Positions 7,605 to 14,407 of a stretch of 32,033 nucleotides of DNA are shown here, piece after piece; within the stretch, counting starts at the first letter, position 1, and every line of letters starts with the position of its first letter. Origin of the DNA: Bacteroides sp. (GTDB lineage: Bacteria > Bacteroidota > Bacteroidia > Bacteroidales > Muribaculaceae); the NCBI GenBank assembly GCA_014802345.1, contig JAAVCM010000005.1, positions 64,127-96,159 of the forward strand, given 5' to 3'. Both the position numbers and the translations under genes were made by a program. Below the pieces are notes generated by a model, which was not told where the DNA came from, made no database searches, and was given only the letters and a program-made list of their open reading frames with translations.

Positions 7605-8621
7605 TTATTTATTCTCTTTGAGACCGATGGCCTGATTGCAGGTGATGATGATGGTCTTGTAGATGTCTTCGGGGAAGCAGCCGCGCGAGAGGTCGTTGAC
7701 GGGGGCAGCGAGACCTTGGAGGACGGGACCTACTGCCTCTACGCCACCGAGACGCTGGACGAGCTTATAGGCGATGTTACCGACTTCGAGCGAGGGGAAG
7801 ATGAGGACGTTGGCGGTGCCTGCGAGGGGGCTGTTGGGAGCCTTGCTCTTGGCTACGCTGGGGACGAGGGCAGCATCGGCCTGAAGTTCGCCGTCGAGGA
7901 CGAGTTCGGGGTCAAGCTCGTGGGCGAGACGGGTAGCTTCGATGACCTTGTCGACACGCTCGCTCTTGGCGCTGCCTTTAGTCGAGAAGCTGAGGATGGC
8001 AACGCGGGGTTCGATACCGGCGATGTCGCGTGCGGTCTTGCCGGCTGAAACTGCGATCTGGGCAAGCTGGGCAGCGTCGGGTTCGGGGACTACGGCGCAG
8101 TCGGCGAAGATGAGGAGGCCGTCGGTTCCGTAGTTGATGCCTTCGGGGAGGACCATGACGAATGCACCTGAAACGACGTCGATGCCGGGCATGGTCTTGA
8201 TGATCTGGAAGGCTGCGCGGAGGACGTTGCCTGTCGTGTTGAGCGCACCTGCCACCTGTCCGTCGGCGTCACCGGCCTTGACCATGAGGCAGCCGAGGTA
8301 GAGTGGATTGGCAGCAGTCTTGCGGGCTTCCTCCATAGAAATGCCTTTTTTCTTGCGGAGTTCGAAGTAGAGGGGCGCATATTTGTCAATCACGCTTTCG
8401 TCAGCGGGGTTGACGATGGTAGCCTTGTCGAGGTTCTCAAGTTTGAGGTCCTTGGCAAGAGCCATGATTTCGTTGGGGTCGCCGATAAGGATGATGTCGG
8501 CGATGCCGTCGGCAATGATGCGGTCGGCGGCTGTGAGTGTACGGGGTTCGTTGCCTTCGGGGAGGACGATGCGCTGGCGGTTTGATTTAGCCTTAGCGGT
8601 AAGTTTTTCAAAAAGACCCAT
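7605..8621 (-). CDS. pta: phosphate acetyltransferase
   Basis: A 338-residue enzyme that transfers the acetyl group of acetyl-CoA to phosphate, giving acetyl phosphate for AckA. It consists of the PTA/PTB catalytic domain alone (about residues 18-330), the short class of Pta without the N-terminal CobQ-like and DRTGG domains of enterobacterial Pta. Typical blocks are RIVLPEGNEPRTL, GDADGQVAGALNTTGNVLRA, DCAVVPEPDAAQLAQIA, ILSFSTKGSAKSERVDKV, GELQADAALVPSVA and NVLIFPSLEVGNIAYKLVQR. The start at 8619-8621 gives the normal N-terminus MGLFEKL. It is the first gene of the pta-ackA operon and has a good promoter at 8753-8784, divergent from the OmpA-family gene. Confidence 0.96.
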   Translation of the reverse strand: MGLFEKLTAKAKSNRQRIVLPEGNEPRTLTAADRIIADGIADIILIGDPNEIMALAKDLKLENLDKATIVNPADESVIDKYAPLYFELRKKKGISMEEARKTAANPLYLGCLMVKAGDADGQVAGALNTTGNVLRAAFQIIKTMPGIDVVSGAFVMVLPEGINYGTDGLLIFADCAVVPEPDAAQLAQIAVSAGKTARDIAGIEPRVAILSFSTKGSAKSERVDKVIEATRLAHELDPELVLDGELQADAALVPSVAKSKAPNSPLAGTANVLIFPSLEVGNIAYKLVQRLGGVEAVGPVLQGLAAPVNDLSRGCFPEDIYKTIIITCNQAIGLKENK

Positions 8622-8752
8622 AATTCGGTATATTGATTTAAATTAAAGATTTGACAATTATAATTCAGCTTTCATGCACTCGCGCTTGTCTTCATCTTTC
8701 GTTCAAGGCTCAACGGAGGGGTGCGGAGCGAGGAGAGGGGATAACAACTACG

Positions 8753-8784
8753 CAAAGATACAATCATTTCCCCGCTTTTCCAAA
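8753..8784 (-). promoter_or_regulatory. promoter of the pta-ackA operon
   Basis: On the minus strand TTTG (8784-8781), a 20-nt spacer and TATCTTTG (8760-8753) fit the Bacteroidota promoter consensus. It would give a leader of about 125 nt before the pta ATG. Confidence 0.65.
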
Positions 8785-8840
8785 ATAAAATATTCTTAAC
8801 TTTTTGTCGTTTACATTATATATCTACCACAAAAGACACC

Positions 8841-10820
8841 ATGTCACGTCGAAATCACCTTATAAATATAACAATCTCCCTGCTTTTCATCCTTTCCGTA
8901 GTGTTGAGCGGATGTTCGGGCGCGAAACTCAGCGTGGCCGACGAGCAGCTTGCACGCGGCGAGTATTTTGACGCGCAGAAGACTTATCGCAAAATCTACA
9001 ATAAGCTCAATCCGCGTGACCAGCGGCAGCTTCGTGGTGAGGTCGCGGCGAAGATGGGCGAGTGTTACACCCGTCTGGGGCAGGATGCGCGCGCTGCGGC
9101 GGCCTACCAGAATGCACTCCGCTACGGCTATCCCGATTCTACGCTACTCCTTCAGCTTGCAAAGGCTCATCACGGTCAGGGCAACTATGCTCAGGCCGTC
9201 AATGCCTACGAAGAATATCTGGCAAAGTGGCCTGACGACCAGTATGCGAGTCAGGGATTGTCGGGGGCGAGGAAGGCTGCCGACCTGAAACGCAACAAGA
9301 CACGCCATGTCGTGAAGAACGCGAAGCTGTTCAATTCGCGTCGCTCGGATTTTGCCCCTATGTTCAACGGTGAGACTCTTTATTTCACCACAACAAACGA
9401 GAAGGTCAACGGCACCAAGCGCAGTGAGATTACCGGCATGAAGCGCAGCGATGTCTGGATGGCGCGTAAAAATGAGCGTGGCGAGTGGCAGCGTCCGGAG
9501 GCGGTGGAAGGAGAGCTCAACACGGAGTGGGACGAGGGTATAGTTTCCTTTTCGCCCGACGGGTCGACGATGTATCTGACACGCTCGATGCGCACGCCCG
9601 ACCGCGATACCGGCGTGGATATCTATACGTCCACCCGTTCAGATGCGCGGTGGAGTGCGCCGGTGAAGTTTGAGATTACCCACGACACAATTTCAAGCTA
9701 CGGACATCCGGCCGTCAGTCCTTCGGGAGAGTATCTCTACTTTACTTCCGATATGCCGGGACAGGGTGGAAAGGATTTATGGCGCATCAATCTGAAAGAG
9801 CGTGCCGGAAGCCTTGAAAATCTCGGTGAGGCTATCAATACGCCGGGCGACGAGGTGTTTCCCTATATGCTTACTGACTCGATAATGTATTTCTCCTCCG
9901 ACGGACATCCGGGTTTGGGAGGTCTCGATATGTTCAAGGCCACGCTGACCCCCTCGGGTGGCTGGCTGGTGGAGAATCTCGGTAGTCCGATGAATTCCGA
10001 GGGTGATGATTTCGGTATCACGTTTGCCACGGCGGGACGTGAGGCGGGATATTTCAGTTCCAACCGAGGAGACGGCCGTGGATATGACCATCTTTATTCC
10101 TTCGAACTTCCCGATTTGAAGATTCTCATCTCCGGATGGGTGCTTGATAAGGATGAGGAGCCTGTCCCTAATGCCATTATCCGTATCGTCGGCAACGATG
10201 GTTCCAACCAGAAAGCCGTGGCGCGCAACGACGGTTCATTCTCCTTCCCTCTTCAAAGGGGAGTCAGCTATGTCATGCTTGCCGGAGCCAAAGGCTATCT
10301 CAACGCAAAGCAGGAGTTCACCGCTGATACTGCGGAAGAGGATGCCGAATATGGCATAGATTTCATACTTGCGTCGGTCAACAAGCCCAATATCGTCGAC
10401 AATATTTTCTATGATTTTGACAAGGCTACTCTGCGTCCTGAATCCAAGGAGGCTCTTGACGGGGTCGCTCAGATGCTACGCGATAATCCCAACATCACAA
10501 TAGAGATGGCTTCGCACACTGACCGCAAGGGTTCCGACGAGTATAACATCGCACTCTCCGAGCGGCGTGCCAAGAGTGTGGTCGACTACCTGATTGAGTC
10601 CGGCATCCCTGCTGACCGTTTGCAGTTTCAGGGCTACGGCGAATCGCGCCCTGTGACTGTCACGAAGCGTCTCGCGCGTGAATTTCCACAGTTTGAGGAG
10701 GGACAGACACTCGACGAAACCTTTATCCTAACTCTCTCGCCCGAGGAGCAGGAGATTGCTGACCAGATCAACCGTCGTACCGAATTTCAGGTGCTATCCG
10801 TCGACTATCAGATGTATTGA
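8841..10820 (+). CDS. PorE-like OmpA-family lipoprotein (TPR, beta-propeller, CRD, OmpA domain)
   Basis: A 659-residue envelope lipoprotein. The signal peptide ends in the lipobox VLSG|C with lipidated Cys25. Domains in order: tetratricopeptide-type helices (about 30-145, GEYFDAQKTYRKIYN and QAVNAYEEYLAKWP), a PD40/WD40-like propeller (about 160-415, repeated YFTTxxxG, YLTRS, YFTSDMPGQGGKDLW and YFSSDGHPGLGGLDMF), a carboxypeptidase-regulatory-like domain (about 430-510), and an OmpA C-terminal peptidoglycan-binding domain (about 525-620) with SHTDRKGSDEYNIALSERRA. This order is that of PorE, the peptidoglycan-anchored lipoprotein of the type IX secretion system in Porphyromonas gingivalis. 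Homologues of similar design exist outside that system, so the PorE role is inferred. It is monocistronic: it diverges from pta and is followed by a tRNA gene. Confidence 0.88.
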   Translation: MSRRNHLINITISLLFILSVVLSGCSGAKLSVADEQLARGEYFDAQKTYRKIYNKLNPRDQRQLRGEVAAKMGECYTRLGQDARAAAAYQNALRYGYPDSTLLLQLAKAHHGQGNYAQAVNAYEEYLAKWPDDQYASQGLSGARKAADLKRNKTRHVVKNAKLFNSRRSDFAPMFNGETLYFTTTNEKVNGTKRSEITGMKRSDVWMARKNERGEWQRPEAVEGELNTEWDEGIVSFSPDGSTMYLTRSMRTPDRDTGVDIYTSTRSDARWSAPVKFEITHDTISSYGHPAVSPSGEYLYFTSDMPGQGGKDLWRINLKERAGSLENLGEAINTPGDEVFPYMLTDSIMYFSSDGHPGLGGLDMFKATLTPSGGWLVENLGSPMNSEGDDFGITFATAGREAGYFSSNRGDGRGYDHLYSFELPDLKILISGWVLDKDEEPVPNAIIRIVGNDGSNQKAVARNDGSFSFPLQRGVSYVMLAGAKGYLNAKQEFTADTAEEDAEYGIDFILASVNKPNIVDNIFYDFDKATLRPESKEALDGVAQMLRDNPNITIEMASHTDRKGSDEYNIALSERRAKSVVDYLIESGIPADRLQFQGYGESRPVTVTKRLAREFPQFEEGQTLDETFILTLSPEEQEIADQINRRTEFQVLSVDYQMY

Positions 10821-10852
10821 AAAAGAAATTTGCACCAACGTCGGAAAAAATC

Positions 10853-10883
10853 TTGCATAATCAGAAAATAATCCCTAACTTTG
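10853..10883 (+). promoter_or_regulatory. promoter of tRNA-Ser
   Basis: TTG (10853-10855) and TAACTTTG (10876-10883) are separated by 20 nt. Transcription would start near 10891, about 45 nt before the tRNA. Confidence 0.75.
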
Positions 10884-10934
10884 CAGCCGTAAATGACAGC
10901 CGTGTCTATGGTTCGCCGTAGGCAAAAGCAATAA

Positions 10935-11025
10935 GGAGTGGTGCTCGAGTGGCTGAAGAGGCACGCCTGGAAAGCGTGTATACGCCAAAAGCGTATCCCG
11001 AGTTCGAATCTCGGTCACTCCGCCA
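10935..11025 (+). tRNA. tRNA-Ser (anticodon GGA)
   Basis: A class II tRNA with encoded CCA end. The 7-bp acceptor stem pairs GGAGTGG with TCACTCC (last pair G-U), the discriminator base is G, and the anticodon stem CACGC/GCGTG encloses the loop CTGGAAA with anticodon GGA at 10969-10971, which reads UCC and UCU. A long variable arm (TATACGC...GCGTAT) and the T loop TTCGAAT are present. Its own promoter lies upstream and a hairpin terminator downstream. No duplicated tRNA 3' end was seen nearby, so there is no sign of an integrated element. Confidence 0.97.
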
Positions 11026-11041
11026 GAAATCTATCAAATCC

Positions 11042-11079
11042 AAATCCCGCAAGCAGAAGAACTGCCTGTGGGATTTTTT
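11042..11079 (+). terminator. terminator of the tRNA-Ser transcript
   Basis: AAATCCC (11042-11048) and its complement GGGATTT pair around an inner imperfect stem GCAAGCAG/CTGCCTGT, followed by a T-run. It sits 17 nt after the tRNA CCA end. Confidence 0.8.
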
Positions 11080-11113
11080 ATTGGTAAATTTGTGTCTAGT
11101 GTCTATCGATCAG

Positions 11114-11289
11114 TTAGAGTTCTACGGTTTCTCCGTCGGTGGGGATGATGAGGCGCTCCGGGGATATGCCGGCTTTATCAGCCTCGTTACGCAGGATGCT
11201 TCGTGTTGTCTGACAATGGTCTATCGCTTCCATGTGTACGGCTATAATACTGAGATGACACTGAAAATGGAAAGAATAATTTTTTTCAT
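11114..11289 (-). pseudogene. remnant of a metallo-beta-lactamase-fold hydrolase gene
   Basis: Two broken pieces of a gene seem to be joined here. An ATG at 11289-11287, 8 nt after the stop of the VOC gene, opens a frame reading MKKIILSIFSVISVL and then a TAG stop. In another frame, from about 11254 to 11114, the sequence reads SIIAVHMEAIDHCQTTRS and continues with LIIPTDGETVEL, which looks like the C-terminal end of UlaG-like MBL-fold hydrolases (commonly VHMEAINHC...R..L......LIPADGE). The catalytic HxHxDH region is absent. The simplest reading is an internal deletion with frame loss. I judge the family from memory of its C-terminus, and a chance short peptide cannot be fully excluded. Confidence 0.55.
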
Positions 11290-11297
11290 AAGTAGAA

Positions 11298-11684
11298 TCA
11301 TTTTTCGTAAAATTCAATTGGGAGACCGTCAGGGTCCTGAAAGAAAACAAATCGTTTACCAGTATATCCATCGGTACGGACTAATTCATGGTCAATGCCT
11401 TTGACGTCCAGTTCTCGGATGGCTGTGTCAATATTGTCTACCTCAAATGCGAGATGTCTGAGTCCTGCAGCTTCGGGACGGCTGACCCGAGCCGGTGGGT
11501 TGGGGAAGGAGAATAGTTCTATGATATAGTCTCCGTCAAGTGCTAAATCGGTTTTATAAGATTCCCGTTCTGAACGGTAGTTTTCGGCAATGACAGTCAG
11601 ACCAAGCACGCGGGTATAGAAATCAAGACTGCGGGCATAGTCGGAGGCTATGATTGCTATGTGATGGACTTTATTGAGTTTCAT
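11298..11684 (-). CDS. VOC-family (glyoxalase I-like) metalloprotein
   Basis: A 128-residue single-module vicinal oxygen chelate protein of the GloA2/YaeR-like group. The four metal positions expected from glyoxalase I are present: His8 (HHIAI), Glu56 (IIELFSF), His77 (LRHLAFEVD) and Glu124 (LPIEFYEK), so a divalent metal site is likely intact. The YTGKRFVFFQDPDGLPIEFYE block is typical of the group. True lactoylglutathione lyase activity is not implied, since Bacteroidales generally lack glutathione; the substrate is unknown. It lies 48 nt downstream of the second sirtuin gene on the same strand without a visible terminator between, so it could be the last intact gene of that operon. A deleted MBL-fold gene follows within 8 nt. 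Confidence 0.9.
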   Translation of the reverse strand: MKLNKVHHIAIIASDYARSLDFYTRVLGLTVIAENYRSERESYKTDLALDGDYIIELFSFPNPPARVSRPEAAGLRHLAFEVDNIDTAIRELDVKGIDHELVRTDGYTGKRFVFFQDPDGLPIEFYEK

Positions 11685-11732
11685 TATCTTGTTCGGTTAG
11701 TTGTTCGTCGGTTTTATTCCCCGGTTGTCAGT

Positions 11733-12431
11733 TCAATTTTCTCGTTTAATTAGTGTTGCCAGTGTGTCGGCAATGTCTCCGGGAAGGGCTATTGATTTCG
11801 GGGCAATTTCATTTGGGATATAAATCTCGTTAGGGAGATTGAGGGTGATGTAGGTGGCATTGGGTTCCCGGAGGACGAGTTGCATAAGCGGGAGTTTTAT
11901 TATGCGGTTCTGTGAGCCGATGCCGATTTCAAGGATGACAAGATTGCGGTGGCCATACTTATTGAGAAAGCCGTCGAGTTCTACCTGTCTGTTTTCTGGT
12001 TTCTTTCCCTCGCTAAGCTGGCGGAAAGTTCCTTCGATTTCCCACACTTTGTCCGGTGCGAATCCCGCAGCTTCGAGATGTTCGTCGGCATTGGTTGTCA
12101 GGATGAAATAAGGCTTGTCGCCGACAATTGCGCGCAGGTCCTTCATCACCTGTGAAGGTGTGTAGTCTTCAACCCATGTCTTGACAAGGCGGTCGGAAAA
12201 TTTACGTCTGGCGGTCTCCGTTGGATAGTGGTGGAAACATCCGTCGAGAACGCTTCTCAAACCATATTTACGTTTTAAATCACCGAAAATATCGTTGAAC
12301 GAATCGTCGTCAGCGAAGATGTTATAGCCTTCCGAAATAGATAGGCCGTTGCTTGCGCCTATCAATATGGCATCGGCATTTTTCAGAGCTTCTTTTGCCT
12401 TTTTAACTGCACTTTCCATTATCGTAATCAT
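11733..12431 (-). CDS. noncanonical Sir2-family protein without catalytic His or zinc ribbon
   Basis: A 232-residue Sir2-fold protein. The NAD-binding loop is GASNGLS (residues 25-31) and the ribose/nicotinamide motif is TTNADEH (112-118, for TxNxD). At the place of the catalytic HG dipeptide of deacylating sirtuins the sequence has Glu133-Gly134 (VWEIEGTFRQL), and the Cys4 zinc ribbon is missing. Ordinary deacylation is therefore doubtful; NAD binding, ADP-ribosyl transfer or NAD hydrolysis are alternatives. I chose the ATG at 12431-12429 because it forms an ATGA overlap with the CDF stop (12430-12428), which implies translational coupling; a start 27 nt upstream is possible, and so is the Met four codons on. 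It shares operon and fold with the sirtuin at 13350-14264 but is clearly divergent from it. Confidence 0.82.
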   Translation of the reverse strand: MITIMESAVKKAKEALKNADAILIGASNGLSISEGYNIFADDDSFNDIFGDLKRKYGLRSVLDGCFHHYPTETARRKFSDRLVKTWVEDYTPSQVMKDLRAIVGDKPYFILTTNADEHLEAAGFAPDKVWEIEGTFRQLSEGKKPENRQVELDGFLNKYGHRNLVILEIGIGSQNRIIKLPLMQLVLREPNATYITLNLPNEIYIPNEIAPKSIALPGDIADTLATLIKREN

Positions 12432-13348
12432 TTTCCATAAGTGTATTCCCATCCGCAAGGGGTGGTTTCAAATTCAATCGTAGGGTGAGTGATTCCGGAT
12501 TCTTCCGCACAGTTCTTAATCTGCCGTTTCACTTCATCCTCGTAGTCGTGACTGTCGATGAGCACATGGAGCGTCATGGCGTTGATGGTCGTACTCAGTG
12601 CCCATACATGTAGATGATGAATTGACCTTACATGAGGAATATTTTCTATCTTATTCTTCAGACGCTCTATGTCAATTCCCTCAGGCACTCCGTCAATCGA
12701 GAGTTTAAGAGTCTCTTTCAGCATATTCCAAGTGGATATAAGAATGAGAACGGCGATAACAAGAGAAATTATAGGGTCAATCATTACCCAGCCGGTAAAA
12801 GAGATGACGATACCGGCAATCACAACTCCCACCGACACCAACGTATCGGCAGCCATGTGCAGGAAGGCCCCGCGCACGTTGAGATCTTCCTTCTGGTCCT
12901 TCATCAGAAGCCATGCAGTAGCCCCATTGATAACGATTCCGATACCTGCTGTCCAGCTCACCAAGTCACCGTCGATAGGTTCGGGATGGGTAAACTTGCG
13001 GATACTCTCCACGATAATCACGCCTACGGCCACGAGCAATATGATAGCGTTGAGCAGGGAGATAAGTATTGTAGCCTTCTGGTAACCGTAAGTAAACCGC
13101 TTGTTGGCATGTGCGAGTGCCAACTTTATTCCCACCAATGTCAGTAACAAACTGAAAACATCACTCAGATTGTGACCTGCATCCGAGACGAGTCCCATCG
13201 AGTGGGCATATATGCCTACGCCCCCCTCTATCAAAACATAAAGCAGATTAAGGACAATACCCCATATCAGCACCTTGCTTATGCGGGTAAAAGTATGATG
13301 GTGATGATGATGATCGTGAGTGTGTGGATGTTTTTGTTCGTGTGCCAT
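12428..13348 (-). CDS. cation diffusion facilitator (CzcD/ZitB-like zinc exporter)
   Basis: A 306-residue inner-membrane metal/proton antiporter. It has a His-rich N-terminus (ten His in the first 18 residues), six predicted membrane segments, the TM2 metal motif DAGHNLSD (H59, D63) and the TM5 motif HMAAD, giving the HD-HD tetrad typical of Zn2+ carriers, and a cytoplasmic C-terminal domain (about 215-300) with RSIHHLHVWALS. Zinc is the most likely substrate; cadmium or cobalt are possible. I prefer the start at 13348, one base after the TGA of the upstream sirtuin (13352-13350); an upstream ATG at 13372 would add eight residues and overlap that gene. It sits between two sirtuin-like genes with coupled junctions on both sides, an unusual setting for an exporter. 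Confidence 0.93.
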   Translation of the reverse strand: MAHEQKHPHTHDHHHHHHTFTRISKVLIWGIVLNLLYVLIEGGVGIYAHSMGLVSDAGHNLSDVFSLLLTLVGIKLALAHANKRFTYGYQKATILISLLNAIILLVAVGVIIVESIRKFTHPEPIDGDLVSWTAGIGIVINGATAWLLMKDQKEDLNVRGAFLHMAADTLVSVGVVIAGIVISFTGWVMIDPIISLVIAVLILISTWNMLKETLKLSIDGVPEGIDIERLKNKIENIPHVRSIHHLHVWALSTTINAMTLHVLIDSHDYEDEVKRQIKNCAEESGITHPTIEFETTPCGWEYTYGK

Positions 13349-13349
13349 A

Positions 13350-14264
13350 TCAATATACTCTTGCTGAATCAAAAATGTTGTCTTTATCCTGACGGTCCAA
13401 ATGGTTGGACGGTTTACCGAGCAGTTCTTTCAGCACGAAGGCAATGTCGTCCTGAATGTCAAGGCTCCTTGATGCAATCTCTTTCGGGATGATGGCGTGT
13501 TTGGGATTGACGGTGACATAATGGGCCTTAGGGAGCTGATAGGTCATGTTCATGAACGGCTCCTTGATGAACATCGGTGTCATCATACCTACGCCAAGTT
13601 CCAGAAACAGAATCTTCTTATCCATATTGGCGCGGATGAAGTTGAGGTATCGCTCATATTCCTTCTGATAGAGCTTCCCCTGAAGAAATTCGCGGGAGCG
13701 TACCCATTCCACCATTTCGCCCCCGCAGTGAGGACAGCGGGGAATCAGTTCCTCGGGAAGCGAGTCTCCTTTGATTTGCGGAAGCAGTTCATCTAAGACC
13801 TTTTCATTCTCATAGAGTTCATCGTGACAACGGTTTTTGCACTGGAAATACCTCCAGTCACCTTGCAGTCGTGTAATCCTATCGGCCGGGAACAGACGGT
13901 AAAGCAACGCATCCTGATTTGTGGTCACAAAGTAGTAATTCTTTCCTTCCAGCAATTCTTTCAGGTCATCGTATGCCTCGCCCGGCTCTGATTTGCGGGT
14001 ATGGTCCATGGAGCGGAGGTTCAGGGCCCAATGTTCGCCCTTGGTCATCCGGGAGTCATAGTAGGCATCAAATAAATTCTTGTCGCCGTATTTCTCGCGC
14101 AGTCCGCCTGCTATTTTCTTATAGACGTCATCGTCCTGATAGAAGTAGCGCCAGTTTTTACCGGATGCGGCAGACATACCGGATGCTGTACCTACGACAA
14201 TGGCATCGGCATCGTCGATAAGTCCGCGCAGTCTTTTGATTTTATCTTTTTCTGTCATGTTCAT
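13350..14264 (-). CDS. class M-like sirtuin (SirTM-type), catalytic His replaced by Gln
   Basis: A 304-residue Sir2-family protein. NAD-binding GTASGMS is at 25-31, TTNQDA at 114-119 (Asn116, Asp118), and the residue expected to be the catalytic His is Gln134 (RLQGDWRYFQC). A zinc ribbon is formed by Cys142, Cys146, Cys177 and Cys180 (CKNRC...CPHC). Further blocks such as LFLELGVGMMTPMFIKEPF fit the class M sirtuins (SirTM), known as protein ADP-ribosyltransferases acting on a lipoylated GcvH-like protein and usually encoded with a macrodomain protein. None of those partners is in this window. It is the first gene of the set sirtuin, CDF exporter, sirtuin. Its ATG overlaps one arm of a nested inverted repeat; Met3 is an alternative start. 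Family resemblance is strong, function inferred. Confidence 0.87.
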   Translation of the reverse strand: MNMTEKDKIKRLRGLIDDADAIVVGTASGMSAASGKNWRYFYQDDDVYKKIAGGLREKYGDKNLFDAYYDSRMTKGEHWALNLRSMDHTRKSEPGEAYDDLKELLEGKNYYFVTTNQDALLYRLFPADRITRLQGDWRYFQCKNRCHDELYENEKVLDELLPQIKGDSLPEELIPRCPHCGGEMVEWVRSREFLQGKLYQKEYERYLNFIRANMDKKILFLELGVGMMTPMFIKEPFMNMTYQLPKAHYVTVNPKHAIIPKEIASRSLDIQDDIAFVLKELLGKPSNHLDRQDKDNIFDSARVY

Positions 14265-14330
14265 ATCGTTTTAATTGTATATTGTAGTCGTGTTGTTGCG
14301 ACTACCTTTTTGATAATTAAAACGGATATG
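14262..14330. repeat. nested inverted repeat at the start of the sirtuin operon
   Basis: Outer arms CATATCGTTTTAATT (14262-14276) and AATTAAAACGGATATG (14315-14330) pair with a single bulged base. Inside them GTAGTCG (14284-14290) pairs with CGACTAC (14299-14305) around the loop TGTTGTTG. The outer arm contains the predicted start codon of the first sirtuin, so the RNA could hide or expose it. Confidence 0.7.
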
Positions 14331-14360
14331 CCGAAGTAAGTGTTATCGAGTTTTACGACT

Positions 14361-14391
14361 GAATCGTACCAAAACAGTTCAGAATCGTACC
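14361..14391. promoter_or_regulatory. candidate AraC-type operator: direct repeats 21 bp apart
   Basis: GAATCGTACC occurs at 14361-14370 and again, perfectly, at 14382-14391. The 21-bp spacing is two helical turns, the usual arrangement of half-sites bound by AraC-family regulators. It lies between the stop of the AraC-type gene (14408) and the start of the sirtuin-CDF operon, where no strong TAnnTTTG core was seen. Confidence 0.55.
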
Positions 14392-14407
14392 GATTTAGAT
14401 TCAAGGG

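Noticed and set aside
10935-11025. tRNA-Ser as an integration site of a mobile element
   Set aside because: No integrase gene and no repeat of the tRNA 3' end was found downstream; the next genes look host-like in composition.
13349-13372. Upstream start (MIQQ) for the CDF exporter
   Set aside because: It would overlap the preceding sirtuin gene and adds residues not expected in the family; the ATG at 13348 directly after the TGA gives the usual His-rich N-terminus.
13350-14264. SIR2-type antiphage defence system
   Set aside because: Defence SIR2 proteins are typically fused to or encoded with a sensor, helicase or Argonaute-type partner; here the zinc-ribbon class M features and the CDF neighbour argue otherwise, though NAD depletion is not excluded.
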